Shown here: positions 22,105 through 33,480 of the stretch, piece by piece
Numbering within the stretch: position 1 is the first letter of the stretch
Layout of the letters: each line of letters starts with the position of its first letter
Assembly: GCF_963082655.1 (NCBI RefSeq)
Contig: NC_081553.1
Span: forward strand, 14,660,643-14,724,642
Direction of reading: 5' to 3'
DNA length: 64,000 nucleotides
Origin: Stomoxys calcitrans
Lineage: Eukaryota > Arthropoda > Insecta > Diptera > Muscidae
The notes under the pieces: model-generated
What the model was told of the DNA's origin: nothing
What the model saw: only the letters and a program-made list of their open reading frames with translations
Databases searched by the model: none
Made by a program: the position numbers and the translations under genes

Positions 22105-22340
22105 GCAACCTACACCATCACTGTTGTAGAGGGTATTCTAACTTAGTGTATTTGTTTAAACACCCAGAAGGAAGAGAGATACACCCATTGATTACTATAC
22201 TGATCGACTGAGAATCACTTTCTGATTCGATTTAGCTATGTCCGTCTGTTTGTCCATGTTAATATGTGTACAATCTATGGGTCGCAATTTTCGTCCGAAT
22301 GTCTAAAAATGTGGTACAGGCAACATGCCTGGGCGAATAA
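22105..22340 (+). mobile_element. Helentron/DINE-1-like fragment, family 2 start
   Basis: CCTACACCATCACTGTTGTAGAGGGTAT resembles the start of the 29170 copy (CCTACACCATTACTATAGTG). It is followed by TTTAGCTATGTCCGTCTGTTTGTC and GTACAATCTATGGGTCGCAA, then the copy stops. Confidence 0.55.
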
Positions 22341-22727
22341 CATATTCACCCTGAAGACAAAGCCTATTCAAATAGGAAAAAATCGAAAGTATTTTGTAGA
22401 CATAGAAACCGTTTAAAGCGAATATTGAGGAGAGTAAGGGCTAAGTATTTTTAATGGACTGTTCTCTAAAACTTCCCCTGTGGGCCGAACTCAAGAGATT
22501 AGGTGTTTGTGAGACAAAATGAGAAGAGACCGATATAGACATTGATTCGTGTAATGAAAGCTTCGTACTGCCAAGGTTGGAAAATCCACCGCATACCCTT
22601 TTTGAAACAAGCCATATTGATACATCTGTGGGATTTTCGCTGCGAAATGTTTTCGTGGATGGGGTGTGGTCAGCTTTCAGCCGAATTAAGTCAAATTCAG
22701 TTGGTGAAGATGGAATTCCATTAAAAT

Positions 22728-22945
22728 TTCTTAAAATTTTTGTTTGTTTCTCTTTCAAGACGAGCTGGATGATCGGAGATGCAAATGGAAAAGCAAAGCC
22801 AAAGATAGCAGCATATACCAACCACTATGGGACGCGTTTCGTCTTTGGTTAGAAGGCTTTTCAACCCTATTAGGTGCGACAGATTCAAGGACCATGCGTT
22901 GGTATGTTGTAATTGAATCGTATTAATAGCGAAAACGATAAAAAT
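22728..22945 (+). repeat. Unnamed interspersed repeat R, plus copy
   Basis: TTTGTTTGTTTCTCTTTCAA, AGCAAAGCCAAAGATAGCAG, ACCAACCACTATGGGACGCG, TTAGGTGCGACAGATTCAAG and AATCGTATTAATAGCGAAAACG. This copy joins the core with the second half that is separate in the 10-kb copy, so it defines the family's order. Confidence 0.6.
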
Positions 22946-22949
22946 GATA

Positions 22950-24345
22950 TTTCCAGCAATATCATCTCACTATTTTGTAAATTTTTTGTTTTCCTAGAGT
23001 TTGGACTATTGCTAGGTTAGTACCAGAACCAAAAATTCCAAGACCGCAGAGACCTTTTGTTCAATTAGTATTGTGTCAGTACTATCGAAAGGTTTTGATA
23101 TATTAATGGACCAGACCAGATATCCACATTCATATCAAAGCGTTCTATTACCAGTACCAGTGCCAAAAATTCCAAGACCGCAGAGACCTTGTGTCCAATT
23201 AGTATTGTGTCAGTACTATCGAAGTGTTTTGATATATTAATGGACGACCAGATATCCACATTCATATCAAAGCGTTCTATTATTTCTGAAAATCAATCTG
23301 GATTTAGAAATCGCCATAGTACAACTACATTAATGATAGATCTAGCCGATGGCATAAGAAAGAGTGTTGATTAGAAACAATTTGCGGTTTTAGTTAGTTA
23401 GATTCGTTGAGTCATGAAGTATTGATTAATAAGATATTTCAGCATTATGGGTTTTCCATAGGCCATATGCCTGTTAAAGTCCTTCCTATCTGGTAGATCT
23501 CAATCTTTTAGTAATGGTGAAAGGTCTTCTATACATCCTACATTTCGAGGTGTGCCACAGGGGTCTGTTTTGGGACCCAAATTATTCACATTATATATCA
23601 ATGATATATTTCATATAGTATCATTTTTGAAGTGTCATTTATACGCAGATGACATACAACGCAACTGGTGAGATAGGATTTAAAGTATTTATAGACCATT
23701 TGGTTTATAATGCTTTAGGAAGAACAAATGAGTGGTGTCATAATAATTGTATAGTTATTAACCCAAGCAAATCAAAGTCCATCTCATCCAACAATTTATC
23801 TGGTCGAATATTTACCTTTTCTCTCTATGACTCTCTTATTGATCACGTAATAGATCTTAAAGTTTTGGGCCTGCATCTTGACGAAAACCTTAAATTTAAC
23901 CATCATGTTAATAAGATAATTTCATTTATCTTACGTAAAATCCATAATACAGGAACAAATCTTGCTTTAAATGTCCGCTTGCACATTGGACAATCATTCT
24001 TGCTGCCTCACGTTACCTATGGATTAGAGGTATTTTCTGGTGCGAACTCAGGTAGTTTGCATAGATTGAAGATGTGTATTCATCGTATAGTCCGATATGT
24101 TTATAATCTAAAGTATTATAGTATTCAGTTTATAGGAAGCACTTTTGACAGCTTTATTAACTTAAAAATTATGTCCTTGTTCTATAAAATAACGAAGTTC
24201 CAAAGTCTAGCCTACTTATTCTCTAAATTTCAGTGTGGAGCGTCGAACAGCTTTACAAATTCATGCATTGTTATTTCTATTGTCGTAAAATGTTGATCTA
24301 CATAATCAATTTGGCCGAGTAATGGCTTACCGATTATGAAAATAT
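22950..24345 (+). pseudogene. Non-LTR retrotransposon reverse transcriptase remnant
   Basis: Pieces of a reverse transcriptase in three frames: ISIVSVLSKCFDILMDDQIS and SGFRNRHSTTTLMIDLADGI (23189-23368), GVPQGSVLGPKLFTLYINDI (about 23550-23610, the conserved GVPQGSVLGP block), then LYADD at about 23639-23653 (the catalytic YADD) and a thumb/connection region VLGLHLDENLKFNHHVNKII in the frame 23649-24293. Frameshifts and stops separate the pieces. A 3' tail with AACGAAACGAAAT ends near 24360. Endonuclease and ORF1 are absent. Confidence 0.8.
23010..23280 (+). repeat. Local tandem duplication inside the LINE remnant
   Basis: AAAATTCCAAGACCGCAGAGACCTTTTG ... TCAAAGCGTTCTATTA occurs at about 23030-23147 and again at about 23166-23282, with a few substitutions and a small indel. 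The period is about 136 bp, and the copies encode the same stretch of reverse transcriptase. Confidence 0.8.
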
Positions 24346-24369
24346 ATAAACGAAACGAAATAATATTGC

Positions 24370-25070
24370 AATAATGTGGTCATTTGTTTACCGATTCTTT
24401 CGAAATTTGAAAGGAAGGATTTTTTCTTGACACTCAACATTACTGGTGAATGTCGTAGAAATCGGTTTAGATTTAGATATAACTCTCATATATATTCGAT
24501 TTTCACTCCTAGAGCCACTGCAAGCGCATGTATTGACTAATCTTCCCAAAATTGTGCACAACGCTTTTCTCGGCGATTTCTACAATATCTCAGAAGTTTG
24601 CTCGAAATAGGTTCATATTTAGATAAAGCTCCCTTATATAAGTTCGTCCGACTTGCCGACTTGTCCGATATTGCAATATAGTGCTCCTTTGTAAACCGAT
24701 TCTCTCGAAATTCGATAGGAAGCATTTTCACTTGACCCTTTATATGTGTTCCTTAACTGGTGAATTTCATAGAAATCGGTGCAGATTTAGATAAAGCTGC
24801 TATATCGCCCGATTTTCACTTCCAGATTCCAAAATTTTGCACAACGCTTTCCTCGATGACTACTACAATATCTAAGAAGTTTGGTCGAAATCGGTTCAGA
24901 TTTGCAATAATGTTGTCATTTTTCAATCGTAGTTATCGCAGTTTCAACATATTTGCTAGAAATTTGATACGGATTGTTTAATAACCCATCTGAAAACATC
25001 CGCCGAGTTCCATATAGGGTAGGTGTAGGGTATTGTACAGTCGGTACCGCCCGACTTTTGAATTTTCTTA
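24370..25070 (+). mobile_element. Helentron/DINE-1-like element, family 2
   Basis: Degenerate units with TGTCGTAGAAATCGGTTTAGATTTAGATATA and TTTTGCACAACGCTTTYCTCG phrases, then GTAGGGTATTGTACAGTCGG and the stem-forming GTCGGTACCGCCCGAC (25040-25055), then TTTTCTTACTG. Confidence 0.65.
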
Positions 25071-25085
25071 CTGATTTTTGTTTGT

Positions 25086-25900
25086 AGTTTTATACCCTCC
25101 ACAATAGGATGGGGGTATACTAATTTCGTCATTATGTTTGTAACTCCTAATACTTCTTATTAGTGTGGGTCGGTTGGGATTGTAAATGGGAGACATCGGT
25201 CTATCTTTTGATATAGCTGCCATATAAACCGATCTTAGATCTAGACTTCTTGAGCCACTATACAGCGCAATTCTTATCCGATTTGGCAAAAATTTTGCAT
25301 GACGTGTTTTATTATGATTTCTAACAACTGTCTTAAGTGTGGTTCAAATCTATCCATAACCTGATATAGCTGTCATATAAACCGATCTGGGGTCTTGACT
25401 TCTTCAGCCTCTACAGGTCGCAATTCCTATCCGATTTGGCTGAAACGTGTTTTGTTATGACTTTCAACAACTATGCCAAGTATGGTTTAAATCGGTCCAT
25501 AACCTGATATAGCTTGAATCTTGACTTCTTGAGCCACTATACAGCGCAATTCTTATCCGATTTGGATGAGATGAGTATTTGCACAAATACTTCTTACTGG
25601 CGTATGTCATTTGGGATACACCGATCCCATTATTTGAATTCTGCAGCGCCCAGAGCTCGCAGTTATTATAAGATTTTTTTTGGCATAGTCTAGTATCTGA
25701 TTTAGCACCTTCATAATCCGATTTGACTTCTTGAGACCCAAGAGGGCACTATTTTCTTAAGATATGCTTGAAATTTTTACTCATATGGCTAGTATGGTCC
25801 AAATCAAATTTAACCTTATAATGCTCCTATATAAATTGTCTCATCTGCCTATAAAACATCGTTCATGAAATTTGACTAATGCGATTGCGATTTGTCTGAC
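25086..25900 (+). mobile_element. Helentron/DINE-1-like element, family 1, 3' truncated
   Basis: Starts GTTTTATACCCTCCACAATA. It lost the GTCCGTC block (jumps from TTTGTAACTCC to AATACTTCTTATTAGTGTGG). Five diverged array units follow, fading out near 25890 with no hairpin. Confidence 0.7.
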
Positions 25901-26038
25901 CTGTAATTCATTTATTTTAAAATTTAATATATGAAATTTTCATATTAAATACTCTGCCCGCAGGATCTCTGCATATACCATCAACAAGGATTCCATATAT
26001 TCAAAACTCATTACATCTATTGGTTTTTGAAAACTCAC

Positions 26039-26119
26039 CCGAATTGCACTTGGCGAATTTGAATAATCCACAGGTTCACAACTCAGACTGTAACCGTTTA
26101 ACCAACCACCAATGGAAGC
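26039..26119 (-). CDS. Elongase exon 4
   Basis: 27 codons, protein residues 89-115. Acceptor TTAAAG ends at 26120, donor GTGAGT starts at 26038. It encodes SIGGWLNGYSLSCEPVDYSN and ends AIR, the luminal loop of ELO proteins before the GCWW block. The cysteine and the PVDYS motif are family features. The polypyrimidine tract before the acceptor is weak. Confidence 0.9.
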
Positions 26120-26210
26120 CTTTAACAATATAAAATATTTTTATTTAATATCACTTTAAAAAAAAATTCGGTAGTATAAAGGATATTTTAGTAATATTTT
26201 GTTAACTTAC

Positions 26211-26318
26211 CTCATAAAATAGAAACATGCTAAATAATACTTGGAAGAAATTGTAGACAATTAAAACTTTCCGTAGTTCAAATGGTTTTCTGTTTTCCAT
26301 TAATTTCGGACCCAAAAT
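26211..26318 (-). CDS. Elongase exon 3
   Basis: 36 codons, residues 53-88. Acceptor TTTTTTCAG ends at 26319, donor GTAAGT starts at 26210. It opens with LGPKLMENRKPFELRKVLIV, the most conserved N-terminal block of the ELOVL1/ELOVL7 group, and continues with the second hydrophobic segment ending MFLFYE. The intron to exon 4 is only 91 bases, the one short intron of the gene. Confidence 0.94.
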
Positions 26319-26493
26319 CTGAAAAAAATCAAAAATAAATTACATTTGTTTATTTAAATTTTTGAATAAATAGTTAAATAAATAATTTAGGGAACAAGTT
26401 TAGAATAGCGGCTAAAAATGTTTTTGAACTTTATTTCGTCAAGGAAAAATTGGGTGGATCAATATTCTTTGTATTACTAAACTATTAAATTTC

Positions 26494-26765
26494 TCATGAA
26501 CATTTCATTAAGGTACAGGGGATACTTCTCTCATATCAATGAGTACAGCCCGATTAAAGTTCAAACTCAATGCAAAGGGGCCGGCCTCCTTTTTTATGCA
26601 AAATCCGAACGGCGTGCCGCATAGCGACACCAATTGATAGCGAAGTTAAAACCTCACAAAGGTAACCAACGTTAGTAAGGCAAATTTTTTCTAATGTTCA
26701 CGCCGGGATTTGAACCCAGGTGTCGGCGTCATAGGCATTCATACTCTGTGCCATTGTAGCCTGCA
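26494..26765 (-). mobile_element. tRNA-derived SINE, diverged
   Basis: Minus-strand copy with TCTCATATCAATGAGTACAG, CGAACGGCGTGCCGCATAGC and a B-box region GGATTTGAACCC (plus strand) at about 26706-26717. The tRNA head is worn (GTCGGCGTCATAGGCATTCA). Confidence 0.8.
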
Positions 26766-27129
26766 ATATACTTCGTCCTATGGCGGTAAAAGATATCGAT
26801 GTTTTATTAAATTGTTATTGGATCGGTTAAATCGGTTTAGTTCTTTTCAAAACCGAAAAAGACATTGATAACAAACAAGTCCATATTCCAACGATGATTT
26901 ATGATAAATAATAATGATATATCTTCTAGTGTCCAATCAACACTAGCAGTCTCTTACACTAGTGTCTATTGTCTCGCCCCCGAAAGATTCAAAAAGCGCA
27001 GAAGTGCAATGCCAGACATTAAAATTAGGAATATTAGGAGCCAACATGCATTACAAAACAACTAGGAGATCTGGAGAAGCTGCCTCCAATATGCAATTTA
27101 AAGTTATAGTAGTCAAGAATGGCGAAAGG
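26766..27129. other. Intron 2 sequence, nothing certain
   Basis: The frame at 26962-27144 could be the tail of a LINE endonuclease domain, but I see no motif that shows it. Confidence 0.3.
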
Positions 27130-28115
27130 ACTTTTGCATTAATATAATTTAAACAGGAAAATAGATTTGTGTAGCCATAATCTTGATGAAAGCACTCCTT
27201 GTTCCAATGATATAATGGCGCAGTGGCAAACTATTGCCCACTCCATGGAAAATGCAGCGAAATCTGTACCGGAAGCCTCCTCCAAGAAACCCATTGTACG
27301 ACCAAGAGTGTCTAGATGCTACTGAAGCCAAGAATGCGTCATAAACAGCAACCCTGCAATCAATAGCAACGGGAGAAAAGGAGAGAGGAGAAACGTCTAT
27401 TCCGCGGAAAGAAAAAGGAAATGGAAAGACGTGAGTGTGAGCGAATTGAGATGTACAGGAGTCAGAGTGAAGTCCGGAACTTCTACCAAATAATTAAACA
27501 TCAAACCGATGGCTTTGGTGCAGGCACATCCTCCTGCAGAGACAAAGAAAGAAATCTGATAACTGACACAGATAACATGCTGAGGATATGGAAAGAACAT
27601 TTTACCCAACTGCAAGTGTCCGATGTTTGCGGCAAAGAGGATACCGTAGAACCAATCCCTGATGATGGTATAGAATGTTTACCTCCTAGTCAGAATGAGG
27701 TCCAAGTAGCAGTGACCCGACTAAAGAACAACAAGGCAGCAGGAGCCGACGGGTTACCCGCTGAACTATTTAAGACGGGAGGCGACACGCTGATAAGGCG
27801 TATGCATCAGCTTATCTGCGCAATCTGGCTAGAAGAACGCATACCCGATGATTGGAACCTCAGCATACTATGTCCCGTTCACAAGAAAGGAGACAAAACG
27901 GAATGTGCCAACTACAGAGGAATAAGTCTCCTCCCCATCGCGTACAAGATACTCTCGAGCGATTAAAACCTAAAGTCAGTTGGATAATTGGACCCTATCA
28001 ATGCGGCTTTAGACCTGGTAAATCCACCCTAGACCAGATATTCACACTGCGCCAAATCCTGAAAAAAAGACCCATAATCCTGCATAATCGCAATTTCAGG
28101 GCAGTCTCACAATAG
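27130..28115 (+). pseudogene. Non-LTR retrotransposon reverse transcriptase fragment
   Basis: The frame 27421-27963 carries a linker region and then the start of the reverse transcriptase: LKNNKAAGADGLPAELFKTG, IPDDWNLSILCPVHKKGDKT and CANYRGISLLPIAYKILSSD. After a frameshift, IGPYQCGFRPGKSTLDQIFT follows at 27985-28045. These are RT blocks 1 to 3; the YADD block and everything after it are gone. It differs in sequence from the RT at 23-24 kb, so it is a different LINE family. Confidence 0.82.
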
Positions 28116-28260
28116 GTGCTCAACCGTCTATGACTTCTCCTCCTCATTCCCACAAATCAAGCTGATGTCCGCCATGTGACCAGCGCAAGGTCAAAGTCCT
28201 TACATTGCAATGGCTCTTCAGGACATTCAGTAGTGAGAGCGGCAGCTCCATCACAACTAG
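28085..28260 (-). pseudogene. Possible LINE C-terminal zinc motif, antisense
   Basis: The minus strand contains CGNEEEKS then a stop and TVEHLLC, resembling the C..C....TVEH.L..C end of LINE ORF2 proteins. The match is short and broken. Confidence 0.35.
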
Positions 28261-28554
28261 CAGAGGTCCCCTGAACATACCAATTTACCTATTATTTTGG
28301 CAGCATACAATATGCACTCTGAACGGCCACACACCATGATGACAAAGTCATCCTCGTAGCCATCAAACTTTAACTGTTCTTTTCAAATGACCTGAAAATC
28401 CGACAGATATCCAAGAGCCACAAAATGGGTACACAACCTCTCTTTGTGGCGATTGAGCTCTAATCACAATCTTCCTATTTGGTCCATTTTTAGCATTCAC
28501 TTGGTAACTACCCACGGCTACAATAACATTATGAAAACTATTTAAAGCTGGCAT
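28261..28554. other. Intron 2 sequence, nothing recognised
   Basis: No motif or repeat identified. Confidence 0.25.
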
Positions 28555-28930
28555 TTTGTTGGTTTTGTGGGTTGTTGTAGCCACATTTTCATGCGGAGGT
28601 GGCGATCCTTGTCAAGCTCCAGTAGGTGAGCAAGCTCGTTCCGGTCCCAAGGACCGATCGCTGCTGGAACAGGTTGGCCATTGGTTATTTAAAGGCGTCA
28701 GTAACCCGCCTTGTCGTATCGAGCATCATAATCACTCAGTATTTATGCAAGAGTCGGTGCCGCCCGGCCTCCCACTGAGACTCTCCGCTCATTATCTGCG
28801 ACTGCCGTTTCAGATGCTCTGTATGGAGCATTCCACTCGCAGCTCAGCTTCTCGTGACAGCAATGAACACCACACAGATCAGACTTCAAAGTTCCAGCCA
28901 GTTTTGTGTGTAAAGCCTCTGGAGCTAATT
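28555..28930. repeat. GC-richer repeat shared with 13751-14100
   Basis: Begins TTGGTTTTGTGGGTTGTTGT; its second half matches the copy at 13.8-14.0 kb. Likely a retrotransposon untranslated region. The 125-codon frame here has no family resemblance. Confidence 0.45.
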
Positions 28931-29380
28931 TGAATAAAATTAAATATGTCTTTTGAACGTTTTTCTTGACACCCAAAAATTAAAAAAACTTATATTTTCA
29001 TGCTGTGATTGGTCGAAACAAATTTTCCCAAAAATTTAAAATGTCAGGGCGAATTGAATTTTCTTCGCCCTGTTTACAAATTTTGACATATCAAGTACCC
29101 ATATAAGATGCTTTGTTGTAGCAATTCGCCGATGCGGCCACCTTATTAAATACGCCTTGCCCTACACCATTACTATAGTGCAGTTTATGATAACTTAGTA
29201 GTTTTGTTTGTTCGTTTCAGCTAAGTCCGTCTGTCTGTTCTTCTGTCAAACCCTATTAATTTGTGTAAAATGTACAGGTCGCAATTTTCACCCCATCATC
29301 TTCAATTTTGGTACAGATATTTTTTTGGTCTGGAGACTAAGCGTTTTAAAACGAGAAAAAATCCGTTCAGATTTGGATAT

Positions 29381-29535
29381 AGCTCTCATAAATATTTTCG
29401 CCCTATTTGGACTGGTATTACATTTGTTGACCGATTCTCACGAAATTGGCAAGAAGGGTTTCTCTTATAGCTATCAACAAATTGAGAAGATATTGAAAAA
29501 TCGGTTCAGATTTAGATATAGCTCCCTCACTTCTA
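29381..29535 (+). repeat. Direct repeat flanking mariner, left copy
   Basis: GCTCTCATAAATATTTTCGC ... AGCTCCCTCACTTCT is repeated after the mariner at 30476-30632. The right copy lacks a TTTCTCTTATA-like piece. Confidence 0.8.
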
Positions 29536-30473
29536 TTGGGTTGCCCAAAAAGTAATTGTCGGTAATATAGTCGGCGTTGAAAAATTTTTCAACGGCTTGT
29601 AACTCTGTAATTGCATTCTTTCTGCTGTCAGTTATCAGCTGTTACTTTTAGCTTGCTTTAGAAAAAAAGTGCGCGAAATTTTGTTTACTTTTGTTTGTTT
29701 GGCGTCAATTTTAATATGGGTACCACATGTATTGAAAGAAATTCATTTAACAAACCGAATCAACGCTTGTGATATGCACCTTAAACACAATGAATTCGAT
29801 CCGTTTTTAAAACGAATCATAACTGGAGATGAAAAATGGATTGTTTACAACAACGTTAGTCGAAAACGATCATGGTCCAAGCATGGTGAACCAGCTCTAA
29901 CCACTTCAAAGGCTGATATCCACCAAAAGAAGGTTTTGCTGTCTGTTTGGTGGGATTGGAAGGGTGTGGTATATTTTGAGCTGCTTCCAAGGAACCAAAC
30001 GATTAATTCGGATGTTTACTGTTAACAATTGGACAAATTGAATACAGCCATCAATGAGAAGCGACCAGAATTGGTCAATCGTAAAGGTGTCATATTCCAC
30101 CAGGACAACGCTAGACCGCACACATCTTTGGTCACTCGCCAAAAACTGAGTGAGCTTGGCTGGGAACTTTTGATGCATCCACCATATAGCCCTGACCTTG
30201 CACCATCATACTACCATTTATTTCGATCTTTGCAGAACTCCTTAAACGGTAAACTTTCGGCAATGATGAGGCTATAAAATCGCACTATGTTCAGTTTTTT
30301 GCAGATAAAGGCCAGAAGTTCTATGAGCGTGGAATACTAAATTTGCCAGAAAGATGGCAAAAGGTTATCGAACAAAATGGAAATTATATCTTTGATTAAA
30401 GTTCATTCTAAGTTTTATTAAAAATGTATTTACTTTCTTTTAAAAATCCGCAATTACTTTTTGGGCAACCCAA
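29536..30473 (+). pseudogene. Mariner element with broken transposase
   Basis: 938 bp with inverted ends TTGGGTTGCCCAAAAAGTAA, TA at 29534-29535 and 30474-30475. The plus strand encodes the catalytic part of a mariner (DD34D) transposase: RIITGDEKWIVYNN (first Asp), LLSVWWDWKGVVYFELLPRN, then after a stop at 30022-30024 FHQDNARPHTSLVTRQKL (second Asp) and HPPYSPDLAPSYYHLF. The third catalytic position, usually SDYHLF, reads SYYHLF here. The N-terminal DNA-binding part is deleted and the C-terminus is frameshifted near 30270. The copy cannot be active. Confidence 0.92.
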
Positions 30474-30475
30474 TA

Positions 30476-30632
30476 GCTCTCATAAATATTTTCGCCCTAT
30501 TTGGACTGGTATTGCATTTGTTAACCGATTCTCACGAAATTGGGAAGAAGGGCTATCAACAAATTGAGAAGATATTGAAAAATCGGTTCAGATTTAGATA
30601 TAGCTCCCTCACTTCTAGATAAATTCAAAGTT
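30476..30632 (+). repeat. Direct repeat flanking mariner, right copy
   Basis: Second copy of the 29381-29535 segment. The junction CTTC-TA-GCTCTC is where mariner sits. Confidence 0.8.
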
Positions 30633-31479
30633 CATTTATCAACTAATTCTCTCAACATTTTGCATAAATGATTTCTCTACGACTGTGCAGGACTGCTGAC
30701 ATTTCCGGACTTCGAACAAAATCGGTTCAGATTTAGATTAAGTTTAAAGTTGTAAGCATTGACCGATTTTTACGTCTAGAGCCTTTGACGACATTAAGAG
30801 GATCAATTGACGAATGAGCTTATCAATTGATCTGCTCAATGACTTGTACTGTACAAACTTACGAAAGTTGGCACTTATTATTCTTTAAAGACTGTGACAT
30901 TGTTAGTGAATTTTATCAACATCGATGCAAATTAAGATATGGCTCCCATATGTATGCATCGCCTGATTTACACTTGTAGAGTCGTTGTCAAGATTTAATC
31001 CAAATTTGGTATGTAGGGTATATAGTTGGCACCGCCCAACTCTTGCCTTTCCTTATATATAAACGTGATTCCTTTTTATATAAAAACGTGATTCACGCTG
31101 CCAATACATTGAATTGGAAGGTGGAATAATAAATACATTAAAAATTTCAACCCTAAGCCCTTAGGCCATCAAGTAGTCAAATTGGATCATGAGTTTAAAT
31201 GGGTCTATGGTTTAACTGACCTGTTTGAAAAAGTATTTGGCAGAATTTCAAGCAACTAGCTTTAATCGTTCGAAAATTCGTCTGCTTTCGAAAATTAGAC
31301 GGATGGCTAGATCAACATACAATCGTTAAACGATTCAGAACTCAAACGCTGTATGTTAGGCGAGGGGAACACAAAAATACACCAATCATAATCTACAACT
31401 AACTCCACGAATGGGGAAATGAGGGTATACTAGCATCGTTATTCCGTTTGTAACTCATCGAAAAATTATCTGAGATCTA

Positions 31480-32554
31480 ACAAGTAAAAAGGCGTTAAGT
31501 TCGGCCGGGCCGAACTTTGGATACCCACCACCTCGGGTATATATGTAAACCACCTTTCATCAAAATTCGGTGAAAATTTCATATTTTATGACCCATATCA
31601 GTTATATCAAAACATGTTCCGATTTGGACCAAATACTAATAAGTACAGTAGCTATATCTAAAAATTAACCGATCTGAACCATATACGACACGGATGTTGA
31701 AAAGCCTAACATAAGTTACTATGTAAAATTTCAGTGAAATTGGATTATAAATGCGCTTTTTATGGGGCAAAGACTTTAAATCGAGAGATCGGTCAACATG
31801 GCAGCTATATTCAAATCTGGATCGATCCGGGCAAAATTGAAGAAGGACGTCGAAGAGCCTAACTAAACTCACTGTCTCAAATTTCAGCGACATCGGACAA
31901 TAAATGCGTCTTTATGGCCCCAAAACCTAAAACCTAGATATCGGTCTATATGGCAGCTATGTCTAAATTTGGACCGATCTGTGCGATATTGCAGATGTAT
32001 GTCAAGGAGCTTAACTTAACTCACTGTCCCAAATTTCGGCGACATCGGACAATAAATGAGCATTTTATGGGCCCAAAACCTTAAATCAAGAAATCGGTCT
32101 ATATAGCAGCTATATCCAAATCTGAACCGATCTGAGCCAAATTGAAGAAAGATGTCGAGGGGCCTTACGCAACTCACTGTCCCAAATTTCAGCAAAATCG
32201 GGTAATAAATGTGGCTTTTATGGGCCTAAGACCCTAAATCGGCGGATCGGTCTATATGGGGGCTATATGAAGATATAGTCCGATATAGCCCATCTTCGAA
32301 CTTAACCTGCTTATGGACAAAAAAAGAATCTGTGCAAAATTTCAGCTCAATATCTCAATTTTTAAAGACTGTAGCGTGATTTCAACAGACAGACGGACAG
32401 ACGGACAGACGGACGGACATGCCTAGATCGTCTTAGATTTTTACGCTGATCAAGAATATATATACTTTATAGGGTCGGAAATGGATATTTCGATGTGTTG
32501 CAAACGGAATGACAAAATGAATATACCCCCATCCTTCGGTGGTGGGTATAAAAA
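31480..32554 (-). mobile_element. Helentron/DINE-1-like element, family 1, complete
   Basis: Read on minus: start TTTTTATACCCACCACCGAA (32554 down), ATATTCTTGATCAGCGTAAA, GTCCGTCTGTCCGTCTGTCT, an array of about four units, ATACCCGAGGTGGTGGGTAT, the perfect hairpin with stem GTTCGGCC (31499-31515) and CTTTTTACTTGTT at about 31480. It is the cleanest family-1 copy. Confidence 0.85.
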
Positions 32555-33480
32555 GTGCTATGTATATTCTTGATCATTTTGACATTTGAAGTCTATTTTG
32601 CTATGACCGTCCATCTGTTAAAAACAAGCAAACATTCGAGGCAATAAAAGGCTCCTCGAAATACTTTTGCAATATGGCAAGATCGGTTCAGATTTGGATA
32701 TAGCTGCCGTATAGATCTATCTCTCGATTAAAGGCTTTGGGCCCATAAAATGCGCACTTATTGTCCTATGTCGCCGAAATTGGGAACAGTGAGTTATGTT
32801 AAACCCTTCGACATCCTTCTTCAATTTGATCCAGATCGGTTCAGATTTGAAAATAGCTGCCATATAGACCGATCTCTTGATTTAAGGTTTTGGAACCATA
32901 AAAGGCGCCTTTATTGTCCGATGTCGCCGAAATTTGGGACAATGAGTTGCGTTAGGCCCTTCGATATCCTTCGTCAATTTGATTCAGATCGGTTCAAATT
33001 TGGATATAGACCGATCTCACGATTTAAGGTTTTAGGGCTATAAAAGGTGCATTTATTGTCCGATTTCGCCGAAATTTTGGGACAGTGAGTTGTGTTAGGC
33101 TCTTCGACACTTTTGTGCAACTTGTGCATATCGGTCCCGATTTGGATATAGCTGCCATATAGACCGATATCTCGATTTAAAGTCTTGGCCCCATAAAAGG
33201 CCCATTTATGATGCGATTTCACTGAAATTTGACACAGTGACTTGTGTTCGACATCCGTTTCGTATCGGTTTATTTTTAGATATAGCTGCTTAAAGACCAA
33301 TATTTAGTTATACACAATTGAACAATGACTTGTACTTGTTAGTAGTTGGTCCAAATCGGAACATATTTCGATATAGCTCCTATGGGGCATAAAGTATGAA
33401 ATTTTCACCGAATTTTGACGAAACGTGTTTTTCATATATACCCGAGGTGGTGGGTATCCAAAGTTCGGCCCGGCAGAGCT
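32555..33480 (+). mobile_element. Helentron/DINE-1-like element, family 1, head-to-head neighbour
   Basis: It abuts the previous copy start to start. It begins within the ATATTCTTGATCATTTTGAC block, has CCGTCCATCTGTT and about five array units, and ends with GGTGGTGGGTATCCAAAG and the broken hairpin TTCGGCCCGGCAGAG (33464-33478). Confidence 0.75.

Larger units (their letters stand above)
29170..31062 (+). mobile_element. Helentron/DINE-1-like element, family 2, split by mariner
   Basis: Starts near CTACACCATTACTATAGTGC and has AGCTAAGTCCGTCTGTCTGT at 29219-29238. An array of family-2 units follows, interrupted by the mariner at 29536-30473. The element ends with TGTAGGGTATATAGTTGGCA, the stem GTTGGCACCGCCCAAC (31033-31048) and TTTCCTTA. 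It is the fullest family-2 copy in the window. Confidence 0.72.

Noticed and set aside
28556..28933. 125-codon plus-strand frame
   Set aside because: It lies in a repeat also found at 13.8-14.1 kb, where the frame is not kept.
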